A DNA stretch of 6,216 nt from Rhodospirillales bacterium (GTDB lineage: Bacteria > Pseudomonadota > Alphaproteobacteria > Micavibrionales > UBA2020): positions 1 through 6,216 of the forward strand of contig JAHFPI010000112.1 in the NCBI GenBank assembly GCA_023266795.1, in the 5' to 3' direction. The notes beneath the pieces were generated by a model. The model saw nothing but the letters and a program-made list of their open reading frames with translations. It did not search any database and had not been told where the DNA came from. Below are positions 1-6,174 of this stretch, piece by piece (position 1 is the first letter of the stretch; the number at the start of each line of letters is the position of its first letter). The translations under genes were made by a program, and so were the position numbers.

Positions 1-1
1 G

Positions 2-496
2 CCCGTTATAGACAAAAGCGGCAGCCGCATTCTCACAACAACAGGCGACGGGCAGATCGGCGTCCCCCGGACAACAGACAAAGGCTGGGCGGAGGCGATT
101 TCCCCATCTGACGGGAAAATACTGTGGCAGGTGGCCCTTCCCTGCATGGCCGTCGAACCGGGCAGTTATCTTCCTTCTGCAGACCTTGTCTTTTTCACGC
201 TGAAAACGGGCGATTTGATTGCGCTGCATGCCGCAGATGGAACAACCGCCTGGACGGCAAAGGTCGGCAATGAGTTTCAGGGGGCTGCGGCGCTGCTGCC
301 GAGGGAGAAAGACCCGCTGATAGGCTCCGTTTCCTTTGATGGAATTTTCAGCATCCGCAACGCCGTCAGCGGTGCCGAGGTTGTGCGGCGCATGGTGCCG
401 AAGGGCTCTACATCATCCCCCGCATTTGTGGGCGATAGGGTTTATGTGGCGGTTCCCTACCGTATATTTGCTTACGGCGGACTGGCAGGGATTTGA
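2..496 (+). CDS. PQQ-like beta-propeller repeat protein, C-terminal part (5' partial)
   Basis: The frame is open from the left edge to TGA at 494-496, giving 164 residues; the true start lies outside the window, and the internal GTG at 131 is not a convincing start because repeat sequence continues upstream of it. The protein reads as successive beta-propeller blades of the PQQ/BamB type: DGKILW at residues about 38-42, then TGDLIALHAADGTTAW (69-84), then a more diverged blade with DGIFSIRNAVSGAEV (113-127), closing with VGDRVYVAVPYRIFAYG. The pattern 'hydrophobic strand - DG/TG - hydrophobic - TG - W' is characteristic of these repeats. Such propellers are usually periplasmic or lipoprotein scaffolds, or quinoprotein domains. 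No cofactor residues can be judged from this fragment, and the signal peptide, if any, is missing. The next gene starts at the base after its stop, so the two are probably translationally coupled. The fold is fairly certain; the function is unknown. Confidence 0.75.
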   Translation, partial: PVIDKSGSRILTTTGDGQIGVPRTTDKGWAEAISPSDGKILWQVALPCMAVEPGSYLPSADLVFFTLKTGDLIALHAADGTTAWTAKVGNEFQGAAALLPREKDPLIGSVSFDGIFSIRNAVSGAEVVRRMVPKGSTSSPAFVGDRVYVAVPYRIFAYGGLAGI

Positions 497-1555
497 ATGA
501 CAACACTGTGGATGAAAGCGCCCGACGAAGTTCTTCTTTTTTCCTCTTTCACCGAGGAAGAAAAGAACCGGCTGGAGCGTATTTTTGCGGCAGATGATTT
601 ACAGTCGCCGTGGGGCAAGGCCGTAAAGGCGCTGGGACTAAAAAATGCAACATCGCCAAAACTCATCTATTGGCATTGTGATGTGCCCTATTTTAACGCT
701 TCTGCAATGGCCGCCATCACAAGCGGCGGGAGCATACGCGCTGTGCGCACGTCCGATGAAAAATATACCCTTCAGCTCGATAAAAGCCTTGGCAGGGTAT
801 TTTTCCTGCTGGCGAGCCAGTGGAAAGTCGCACGTTTTTTGCAGCGGCATCTGGATAAGGGCTATCCTTCGCCACAATCACCCTATGGGAGGCTTGTCGA
901 GGGGCTTGCTCTCGGCATTGCCCTGCAATCGGTGCTGATGCGGCTGGATAAAAACGCAACGGCGCATATGGCGGAATGGCTGGCCTCCCCGGAAAAAATT
1001 CCGCGCCTGTACCGCAAAACTTTTGCCCAGATTCAGGCCATACAGCTGCGGCGCACGTCTTTGTCTCCGGTATGGCGGGAACTCTTTCCGGCACGGCCTG
1101 AAAATGAAGAGTCCCGGCAGCCGCTGCCGGATTATTTTTGGGACGCGCCGGAAAATACGGTCGAGCGTGCCGCCATCCCCAAAAAAGAGGCCGGCTGGAA
1201 GGGTATGGGTATATACGGGGGTGAAGTATCAGGGCGTGTTGTTGTGGTGACATCCATGTCTATTGCACGGGAGGTACTGGCGCAGGAAAGGGGCGCTGTC
1301 ATTCTCGTCTTCCGCCGCGCACGGCCGGAAACCACGGAGCTATTTTCATTTGCCAAGGGGGTTTTGTTTGCCGAAGGCGGCGCGCTTTCACATGCCTGCA
1401 CAGTGGCGCGGGAGCAGAATATGCCATGCATCACGGGGCTTGGGGCAGATTTTTTCGAGCAGATAGCGCAAAGCGGGGATGTCTGGATTTTTATGGATGG
1501 CGCAACAGGTGTGGTTGAAATAAAAAGCGCCATTTCCGCGCAAACATTAAGATAA
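497..1555 (+). CDS. Stand-alone PEP-utilising enzyme mobile (phosphohistidine swivel) domain protein
   Basis: This 352-aa protein is complete. ATG 497 follows the upstream TGA directly, with an AGGG-type Shine-Dalgarno at about 487-490. The C-terminal third (about residues 235-342) is a PEP-utiliser swivel domain: GGEVSGRVVVV opens it, VILVFRRARPETTELF follows, and the signature GGALSHACTVARE contains the expected phospho-accepting histidine, H299 (codon 1391-1393), followed by the usual NMPCITGLG and DGATGVVEI. In PEP synthase, PPDK, enzyme I and rifampicin phosphotransferase this domain carries phosphate between an ATP- or PEP-site and a substrate site. Here residues 1-230 do not resemble an ATP-grasp or a PEP/pyruvate barrel; they look mostly helical (LASQWKVARFL, LVEGLALGIALQSVL) and I do not recognise them. 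The protein therefore probably works with a separately encoded kinase-like partner, or has another role. The domain call is strong; the reaction is unknown. Confidence 0.85.
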   Translation: MTTLWMKAPDEVLLFSSFTEEEKNRLERIFAADDLQSPWGKAVKALGLKNATSPKLIYWHCDVPYFNASAMAAITSGGSIRAVRTSDEKYTLQLDKSLGRVFFLLASQWKVARFLQRHLDKGYPSPQSPYGRLVEGLALGIALQSVLMRLDKNATAHMAEWLASPEKIPRLYRKTFAQIQAIQLRRTSLSPVWRELFPARPENEESRQPLPDYFWDAPENTVERAAIPKKEAGWKGMGIYGGEVSGRVVVVTSMSIAREVLAQERGAVILVFRRARPETTELFSFAKGVLFAEGGALSHACTVAREQNMPCITGLGADFFEQIAQSGDVWIFMDGATGVVEIKSAISAQTLR

Positions 1556-1569
1556 TAGTGTATAGTCTT

Positions 1570-1578
1570 GGAGAAGGA
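1570..1578 (+). promoter_or_regulatory. Shine-Dalgarno of the TPR-like gene
   Basis: GGAGAAGGA lies 8 nt before ATG 1587 and supports that start. A second AGGAG at 1581-1585 is only 1 nt from the ATG, too close to act for it. Confidence 0.6.
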
Positions 1579-1586
1579 ACAGGAGC

Positions 1587-1946
1587 ATGGCGGCGGGCGA
1601 CAATAAAAAGCGGGTTGCAGAATTAAAAGCGTTGCGCGACAGGCTGAACGGTGCAGAACATCGCAAGGAATATGCGCTTGTCGTCGAAGCCTGCCTCGAA
1701 ATTATCGCGCTGGATGCGCGCGCGAAGCCTTTAAACATCATGGTATTTTTGTATCATAAAGACCTCGGCGAAGCGTATGTAAAGCTGCATGAGTACGAAA
1801 AGGCCCTAAGCAGCCTTAATACGGCCAGAGGCGGCCTGCTGGAATACCGCGCCACGCAAAAACTGAAATTCCCCGAAGACTGGCTCCATGAACTGAAAGT
1901 CATTGAAAAGCTCATCCTTAAAATTGAAACCGTATATCTCAGATGA
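1587..1946 (+). CDS. Small TPR-like helical protein, function unknown
   Basis: This 119-aa protein lies 31 nt after the swivel-domain gene on the same strand, probably in the same transcript. It has no signal peptide or membrane segment, so it is likely cytoplasmic. It is almost entirely helical and rich in Ala, Leu, Glu and Lys. A TPR-type helix pair is visible at about residues 56-82 (YHKDLGEAYVKLHEYEKALS), with the spacing of small and aromatic residues expected for one TPR unit. The preceding segment (EYALVVEACLEIIALDARA) and the following C-terminal helices look like flanking, more diverged TPR-like helices. TPR units generally hold proteins together, so an adaptor role for the neighbouring swivel or propeller protein is possible but is only inference from position. 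No catalytic motif is visible. Confidence 0.7.
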   Translation: MAAGDNKKRVAELKALRDRLNGAEHRKEYALVVEACLEIIALDARAKPLNIMVFLYHKDLGEAYVKLHEYEKALSSLNTARGGLLEYRATQKLKFPEDWLHELKVIEKLILKIETVYLR

Positions 1947-1967
1947 GGGGTGCGGCAGCGTTTGGCC

Positions 1968-2058
1968 ATGTCCGGCAGAACATTGACTTTCCTGCGCGAA
2001 TGCTTAAATTATTTAGGTTGATAGGGGATCTTCCCATTAAAATACTTCTGCCGGGCAT
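1968..2058. repeat. 13-bp inverted repeat bracketing the cyclase promoter
   Basis: The arms are ATGTCCGGCAGAA (1968-1980) and TTCTGCCGGGCAT (2046-2058): 12 Watson-Crick pairs and one T-G, including 9 perfect consecutive pairs (1972-1980 with 2046-2054). The 65-nt spacer holds the best promoter candidate, and the right arm ends 2 nt before the cyclase ATG. It may be a protein-binding pair, an RNA stem formed only on read-through transcripts, or a decayed small element. Confidence 0.55.
1983..2010 (+). promoter_or_regulatory. Candidate sigma70-type promoter for the cyclase gene
   Basis: TTGACT (1983-1988, 5 of 6 to the -35 consensus) is followed after 16 nt by TAAATT (2005-2010, 4 of 6 to the -10 consensus). 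This predicts a start near 2017 and a leader of about 44 nt. A second, weaker option is TTGATA (2017-2022) with TAAAAT (2038-2043) at 15-nt spacing, which would give a very short leader. Neither was tested experimentally or with a scoring matrix. Confidence 0.35.
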
Positions 2059-2060
2059 TT

Positions 2061-3827
2061 ATGAACAATAAGTACTTTTTTAGCCTCCGCTATAAGATCA
2101 CCCTCGCTTTTTTCAGCATCGGCTTTATTTTTAGCGCCGTTCTTGGCGTCGTCGCTTACCGGAGTCTTGAAGATAAGCTCTTTTCGGAGTTGCGGCGGAA
2201 TGTCGGCAACATTACCCGGATGGGAGCAGAGCTTGTAAATAAGGACGTATTAGGCGTCCTTATTGGGCGGCAAAAATCCGTGCATTCTCCCAAGCAAATA
2301 GATTTCGTTGAAAAATCCAGAGAGTACCGGATCATTTCAGATCAGTTGAATTTTATGCGGGATACGGATAAAGCGCTTATCCATTACGTCTATCTCGTCG
2401 CGCCGACCAAGGACCCCGGCAATGCCAAATATCTGGTGGATGCTGATGTCATTAACCTGAAGACAACTGGCACCGCTGATGATGAGATCTCCCATTTCAA
2501 CTCCGATCTGGATATAAAACCCTTCCCCGTCATGCAGAAAGCCTTGCAGGATAAGATAAATGTTGTCGAAGACCAGTATGTCTACGACGAGACATTCAAG
2601 ATAAATACCGTTTCGGGATACGCGCCGGTCATGGCAAAAGACGGCAAAACCCTTCTTGCCCTTCTGGGGCTGGATATGGCTGACGTTGAAGTCCGAGCCG
2701 CTCTCGCCGAGGTGACGCACAAATCAATCGTAGTTGCCAGTCTGTCTCTTTTTGTGGCGCTGATGACGGCCATTGTCATGGGGGCATGGTTTACAAGGGG
2801 GATCGTCAAGCTTGATAGTCTGGTGCGTTCCTTCGCGGAAAAAGATTTCGCCGTACGCTCCAATCTCAAGTCCAATGATGAGGTGGGCAGGCTGGGATTC
2901 AGCTTCAACTACATGGCTGAAACGATCCAGAATCACAGCGCCCGCCTTGAAGCCCTCGTCACCGCCTACGGAAGATTCGTCCCGCATGATCTCCTCAGGC
3001 TGCTCGAGAAGGAAAGCATACTCGATGTAAATCTGGGCGACCAGATTCAGAAAGAGATGTCGGTGCTCTTTTCGGACATCCGCAACTTCACGCCCATATC
3101 GGAGGCGATGAGCCCCAAGGACAATTTTAATTTTATCAATTCATACCTGAGTCAGGTGGGGCCGGAAATCCGTTCGCATAACGGCATTATCGACAAATAT
3201 ATCGGCGATGCGGTCATGGCGCTTTTTTCGGGGTGCGTGGAGGATGCAATCAATGCCGCGCTTGAGATGCAGAAGAAAGTTTGCGAATACAACAGCCACA
3301 GGCCGGATGCGGGCTATCCGGCCATAAAAATCGGCGTGGCCGTGCATACCGGAAAGGTGATGCTCGGCACCATCGGCGAGGACCAGCGGATGGACGGCAC
3401 GGTTATTTCGGATACGGTGAATCTTGCTTCGCGGCTGGAGAGTTTGACAAAAGTTTACGGCAGCAATGTGATGATCAGCGACACCGTTCTGGCCAAACTA
3501 AGCGATCCTGACAAATACTTTATCCGGCTTGTGGATAAAGCCCGCGTGGTCGGGAAAAAAGAGGCCGTCACGCTGTATGAAGTCTGCGATGCGGACGGCG
3601 CGGAGGTGATTCAGCTCAAAAAAGCGACACTCTCCGATTACACCAAGGCGATTGACCGGTATTATGCGCGGGATTTTGCGGCGGCGGAAACGCTCTTTAA
3701 AAAAGTTCTGGCCGTCCACGGGGATGACCTTCCGGCCAAACTTTTTCTTGAAAAAACCCGCAACCTGCTGGCGAACGGCGTCCCGCCCGATTGGAACGGC
3801 ATATCCCGTTACGACAGCAAGGGTTGA
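2061..3827 (+). CDS. Membrane-bound class III adenylate/guanylate cyclase with Cache-like sensor and HAMP domain
   Basis: This complete 588-aa protein makes a cyclic nucleotide (probably cAMP) from the nucleoside triphosphate at the inner membrane. Order: TM1 (about 13-33), extracytoplasmic sensor (about 35-220) ending in a Cache-like strand set (SGYAPVMAKDGKTLLALLGLD), TM2 (222-244), HAMP (about 240-290), the linker YGRFVPHDLLRLLEKESI, catalytic domain (about 328-510), and a TPR-like tail (about 525-570) ending PPDWNG, as is common in this family. Metal-binding D339 (FSDIRNFT) and D383 (DKYIGDAVM), base-selecting K379 with T447, and transition-state N454 and R458 (TVNLASR) are all present, so a homodimer should be active. 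The Lys/Thr pair is known from bacterial adenylate cyclases, which favours ATP, but specificity cannot be proved from sequence. ATG 2061 has no strong Shine-Dalgarno (only a GGG about 6 nt upstream), yet it sits properly ahead of TM1. No signal ligand is evident. Confidence 0.93.
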   Translation: MNNKYFFSLRYKITLAFFSIGFIFSAVLGVVAYRSLEDKLFSELRRNVGNITRMGAELVNKDVLGVLIGRQKSVHSPKQIDFVEKSREYRIISDQLNFMRDTDKALIHYVYLVAPTKDPGNAKYLVDADVINLKTTGTADDEISHFNSDLDIKPFPVMQKALQDKINVVEDQYVYDETFKINTVSGYAPVMAKDGKTLLALLGLDMADVEVRAALAEVTHKSIVVASLSLFVALMTAIVMGAWFTRGIVKLDSLVRSFAEKDFAVRSNLKSNDEVGRLGFSFNYMAETIQNHSARLEALVTAYGRFVPHDLLRLLEKESILDVNLGDQIQKEMSVLFSDIRNFTPISEAMSPKDNFNFINSYLSQVGPEIRSHNGIIDKYIGDAVMALFSGCVEDAINAALEMQKKVCEYNSHRPDAGYPAIKIGVAVHTGKVMLGTIGEDQRMDGTVISDTVNLASRLESLTKVYGSNVMISDTVLAKLSDPDKYFIRLVDKARVVGKKEAVTLYEVCDADGAEVIQLKKATLSDYTKAIDRYYARDFAAAETLFKKVLAVHGDDLPAKLFLEKTRNLLANGVPPDWNGISRYDSKG

Positions 3828-3870
3828 GAGACACTGCCTCTATAGCTGCGCTTAATTATTCTGAAAAATA

Positions 3871-3940
3871 TTTACAGTGACAGGGGCTTTGGGTACTGGC
3901 AAACCTGTGATCCGCCAGATTTTACGTGCAAGGGGCTTTT
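3871..3940. repeat. Imperfect 20-bp direct repeat, 50-nt period
   Basis: Copies at 3871-3890 and 3921-3940 both run TTTAC, then GTG, then a purine-rich stretch, GGGG and CTTT. They differ by one inserted base and a short swap (ACAGTGACAGGGG against ACGTGCAAGGGG). The spacing of about 50 nt is close to five helical turns, which would suit paired binding sites, but chance similarity is possible. Confidence 0.35.
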
Positions 3941-4002
3941 TAGCGGCTATTGTAACCGCAATACCAAGAGAAACTGGCCATTAGGTGAGTCTTAGGCAAA
4001 GA

Positions 4003-4012
4003 GAATTAATTC
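4003..4012. promoter_or_regulatory. 10-bp perfect palindrome, possible operator
   Basis: GAATTAATTC is a perfect palindrome 54 nt before the start of the unknown gene. It is short and AT-rich, so it could easily occur by chance. Confidence 0.15.
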
Positions 4013-4018
4013 ATTGCA

Positions 4019-4050
4019 GCCGTTTATAAAGAAGATAGCGGCGTTTTTTT
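4019..4050 (+). terminator. Terminator-like hairpin plus T7 in the leader of the unknown gene
   Basis: GCCGTT (4019-4024) can pair with AGCGGC (4037-4042), including one G-T pair, with a 12-nt loop, and a run of seven T follows at 4044-4050. The stem is short, so termination may be weak. The Shine-Dalgarno begins only 3 nt after the T-run, which makes it either the end of an upstream transcript or an attenuator for the downstream gene. Confidence 0.4.
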
Positions 4051-4053
4051 GTT

Positions 4054-4059
4054 AGGAGG
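4054..4059 (+). promoter_or_regulatory. Strong Shine-Dalgarno deciding the start of the unknown gene
   Basis: AGGAGG is 6 nt before ATG 4066. The in-frame TTG at 4063 is only 3 nt away, so ATG 4066 is preferred. Confidence 0.75.
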
Positions 4060-4065
4060 AAGTTG

Positions 4066-4779
4066 ATGCAGAAAGAAAACGGAAAAACAGATAAAACGAA
4101 TGCGCCAAGCATGTTGCAAAAACCGCCGCCTGAATTAAAAGTTGTGCGTGAAAAATATTGCAGTCAGGAAATGACGGATAAATCAATCGCGTACCTATTT
4201 CAACAGGCGCCCGAACAACTGACAGACTGGATAGAGGCCCTCAATAATAAGCCTTATGCTTGGGGGATGAAACATCAATTGGCAATCAGAAACTGGTTCC
4301 TCAAGGAGGCCGCAAGAAATAAATTCATTCCCCAAACCCGGTTGGGAAGAATGGATTTGGTGTTTGAACTTACAAGAAGGTTTCATGAGTTTTATAAACT
4401 TACTGAAGATGAACGTCTTTACTTCTGGCCTTTAAAAAAATCGCGTGTTGAGGGGCCAAACGATCCTTTGCCTCCGGTGCCACCGATACATATGCAGCCT
4501 CGAAGACCGGGGTATGACTACCCTATAACGCTAGAGATGGTTCAAAAAACATTTGATGCTCTTTGTTCCGAGGCGCCTGAGTTGATATACGAGGTTTCAG
4601 AGGCGTGTCGGTTGGGTTTTGATCTGGGCGGAGGAGAAGAGTACTTCGCTATGATTGATTTTATATCCCGATTTGTATCGACGAATAAGCTTGCCCCTGA
4701 GAAGGATATTCCTATGCGCGTGGCGCCAGCAATCATGCTGGTAATATATGGCAACATTTCATTTATGTGGGTAATGTAA
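4066..4779 (+). CDS. Protein of unknown function, AT-rich, possibly acquired
   Basis: The product is 237 aa from ATG 4066 (strong Shine-Dalgarno) to TAA 4777-4779. I do not recognise the family. The N-terminal 25 residues are polar and Lys/Pro-rich (KTDKTNAPSM, QKPPPELK) and probably disordered. The middle looks helical with many aromatic and charged residues (LTDWIEALNN, MDLVFELTRRFHEFYKL). A proline-rich linker (NDPLPPVPPIHMQPRRPGYD, about 131-150) precedes a second helical part (MVQKTFDALCSEAPELIYEVSEA). The last 18 residues are hydrophobic (VAPAIMLVIYGN) but end at once, so a real membrane anchor is uncertain. There is no signal peptide or catalytic motif that I can name. GC is about 45% by hand count over 4081-4740, against about 65% in three sampled lines of moeA, suggesting a separate origin. 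Its stop overlaps the start of the PIN-like ORF (TAATG), the arrangement of a two-gene cassette. Confidence 0.7.
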   Translation: MQKENGKTDKTNAPSMLQKPPPELKVVREKYCSQEMTDKSIAYLFQQAPEQLTDWIEALNNKPYAWGMKHQLAIRNWFLKEAARNKFIPQTRLGRMDLVFELTRRFHEFYKLTEDERLYFWPLKKSRVEGPNDPLPPVPPIHMQPRRPGYDYPITLEMVQKTFDALCSEAPELIYEVSEACRLGFDLGGGEEYFAMIDFISRFVSTNKLAPEKDIPMRVAPAIMLVIYGNISFMWVM

Positions 4780-4895
4780 TGACGACACCAATTTATTTAA
4801 TTGATACAAATGACATTTCGTATTTTTTTGACTCATTCGGCAATGTAGATCTTGAGCGCGGCGGTCGTTTTTTAGACACTCTGCAGGAGACATGA
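4779..4895 (+). pseudogene. Truncated PIN-domain-like ORF (N-terminal remnant, 38 aa)
   Basis: ATG 4779 overlaps the TAA of the unknown gene by one base, and the frame closes at TGA 4893-4895, inside the moeA start. The 38-residue product begins TTPIYLIDTNDISYFF. That matches the first strand and metal-binding Asp motif (hydrophobic-DTN-hydrophobic-S) that opens PIN-domain nucleases such as VapC toxins, here followed by one more helix (ERGGRFLDTLQE). A PIN domain is normally about 120-150 aa with three or four conserved acidic residues, so most of the fold is missing and activity is not expected. Low GC and the TAATG coupling tie it to the upstream gene rather than to moeA. I infer a toxin or nuclease gene cut off by a deletion at the moeA boundary. 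Alternatives are a real short coupling peptide or a chance ORF; the call rests on one motif. Confidence 0.45.
4885..4889 (+). promoter_or_regulatory. moeA Shine-Dalgarno deciding between two adjacent ATGs
   Basis: AGGAG is 2 nt from ATG 4892 and 5 nt from ATG 4895. The second distance is workable and the first is too short, so 4895 is chosen. The site lies inside the PIN-like ORF. Confidence 0.6.
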
Positions 4896-6157
4896 TGATT
4901 TCCTATGATGAAGCGTTATCAATCATTCTGGCGGCACGCCCTGCCAGTGCTCTGGCGACGGAGGCTGTGGCGCTGGCCGATGCGCCGGGGCGGGTCTGCG
5001 CCGAAGCTGTAAAAGCGGAGATAGAGAACCAGCCGTTCGACAATTCTGCCATGGATGGTTTTGCCGTGCGTACGGCGGATATTGCCAGCGGCTTTCCGGT
5101 TAAGCTTGTTTCGCTGGGGCAGGCCGTCGCGGGGAATGCTGCGCCGTCAAAAGGCCTGTTGTCTGGCCAGTGCTGGGAAATTATGACGGGGGCGCCCGTT
5201 CCTGCCGGCGCCGATGCCGTCGTTCCGGTTGAAATGGTGACGCGGGCGGGAAATGATATTTGTTTCACGGCGCCTGCCGCCGCCGGCGATAACATCCGCA
5301 GGGCAGGGCAGGACATTCATAAAGGGCAGGTTCTCCTGAAATCGGGAACACGCATAACCCCCGCGCATTTGCTGGCGCTGGCAACGGTGGGAACGGCAAA
5401 AGTATCCGTTTTTCGCCGTCCCAAAATTGGCGTGATTTCGACAGGGCTGGAAGTGGTCGATGTTCTTTCACAAAAACTGGAACAGGGCCAGATTTATAAT
5501 TCCACCGGCCCTTATCTGCGGGCGATGCTGCCAGTTCTCGGCGCGGAAGTCGTCAGCTATGGAACTGTCAGGGATGATCCCGCCGCCTATGGGGGGCTTC
5601 TCAAACGCGCGGTTAAAGACGGGTGTGATATTATCCTGTCCACCGGCGCGGTATCCGCCGGCGCGCATGATTTCGTCCGGACCGTTCTGGAGGCGCAGGA
5701 CGCTAAAATCCTGTTTCACAAGCTGAAGATGCGTCCCGGCAAGCCTTTGCTGTTTGCGCGGATGCCGGATAACGGCCCGTTGTTTTTCGGGCTGCCGGGC
5801 AATCCGATGGCCACCGCCTGCGGCCTGCGGTTTTTTGTCGTGCCCGTTCTGCGGCAGATGCAGGGGCAGGCGGCGGAAAAGCCTGCCACCGCCCTTATCG
5901 CCGGCCGTCCGGCGCAGGGCAAAACGGGGTTCAGGTTTTTCCTGCGGGCAAGGCTCAGGGCGCGGCCTGAAGAGGCCGTTCTGGAGGCGGAAATCCTTCA
6001 GGGGCAGCAATCATTCATGGTGGCCTCGTTCCTTGAAGCCAGCGGCTGGGCTGTCCTGACCGAGGATAAAGAACAGGCTGACATTGGCGAAAAGATTATG
6101 TACTATCCGTTTTTACCGGTTGATCTGGATCAAGGCTTGCACCCGCCGGATCAATAG
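4895..6157 (+). CDS. moeA: Molybdopterin molybdenumtransferase MoeA
   Basis: MoeA inserts molybdate into adenylated molybdopterin, the last common step of molybdenum cofactor synthesis, in the cytoplasm. The product is 420 aa, close to the usual length (about 400-410). The N-terminal part carries the family motif PFDNSAMDGFAVR (about 47-59, with the conserved Asp 54) and IMTGAPVPAGADAVVPVE (about 96-113). The MoCF-type catalytic domain (about 177-323) shows GVISTGLEVVD, the loop STGAVSAGAHDF (249-260, with conserved Asp 259), HKLKMRPGKP (275-284) and GLPGNP (299-304). The C-terminal beta domain (about 335-403) completes the protein. GAVS in place of the common GGVS is a mild variation that I recall from other MoeA proteins. 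ATG 4892 is the alternative start. No other cofactor gene is visible, so its operon partners are outside the window or absent. It is downstream of an apparent insertion, and its original promoter may have been replaced. Confidence 0.95.
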   Translation: MISYDEALSIILAARPASALATEAVALADAPGRVCAEAVKAEIENQPFDNSAMDGFAVRTADIASGFPVKLVSLGQAVAGNAAPSKGLLSGQCWEIMTGAPVPAGADAVVPVEMVTRAGNDICFTAPAAAGDNIRRAGQDIHKGQVLLKSGTRITPAHLLALATVGTAKVSVFRRPKIGVISTGLEVVDVLSQKLEQGQIYNSTGPYLRAMLPVLGAEVVSYGTVRDDPAAYGGLLKRAVKDGCDIILSTGAVSAGAHDFVRTVLEAQDAKILFHKLKMRPGKPLLFARMPDNGPLFFGLPGNPMATACGLRFFVVPVLRQMQGQAAEKPATALIAGRPAQGKTGFRFFLRARLRARPEEAVLEAEILQGQQSFMVASFLEASGWAVLTEDKEQADIGEKIMYYPFLPVDLDQGLHPPDQ

Positions 6158-6174
6158 AATGCTTTTTACTCCGA

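Larger units (their letters stand above)
3828..4065. other. Intergenic region, no gene found
   Basis: These 238 nt between the cyclase and the next gene hold no credible ORF and no strong terminator directly after the cyclase stop. They contain an imperfect direct repeat (3871-3890 and 3921-3940), a weak GCGG/CCGC hairpin (3943-3959), a 10-bp palindrome (4003-4012) and a terminator-like hairpin with a T-run (4019-4050). No clear promoter was found; the TATAAA at 4025-4030 lacks a -35 box at a suitable distance. Confidence 0.6.

Noticed and set aside
131..496. GTG at 131 as the true start of the propeller gene
   Set aside because: The frame stays open to the window edge and encodes repeat sequence (DGKILW) upstream of 131, so the gene is partial rather than starting there.
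717..1253. 178-codon open frame on the minus strand inside the swivel-domain gene
   Set aside because: It lies opposite a gene with clear family motifs, and its Pro/Ala/Arg-rich translation shows no domain; it is a shadow of the + strand codon bias.
3943..3959. GCGG/CCGC hairpin as the cyclase terminator
   Set aside because: Only four pairs with a 9-nt loop and no following T-run; too weak.
4025..4030. TATAAA as the -10 box for the unknown gene
   Set aside because: No -35-like hexamer is found 15-19 nt upstream, and it falls in the loop of the terminator-like hairpin.
5468..6010. 180-codon open frame on the minus strand inside moeA
   Set aside because: It is fully covered by moeA, whose catalytic motifs lie in this span; the minus-strand translation is low-complexity Pro/Arg/Gly.
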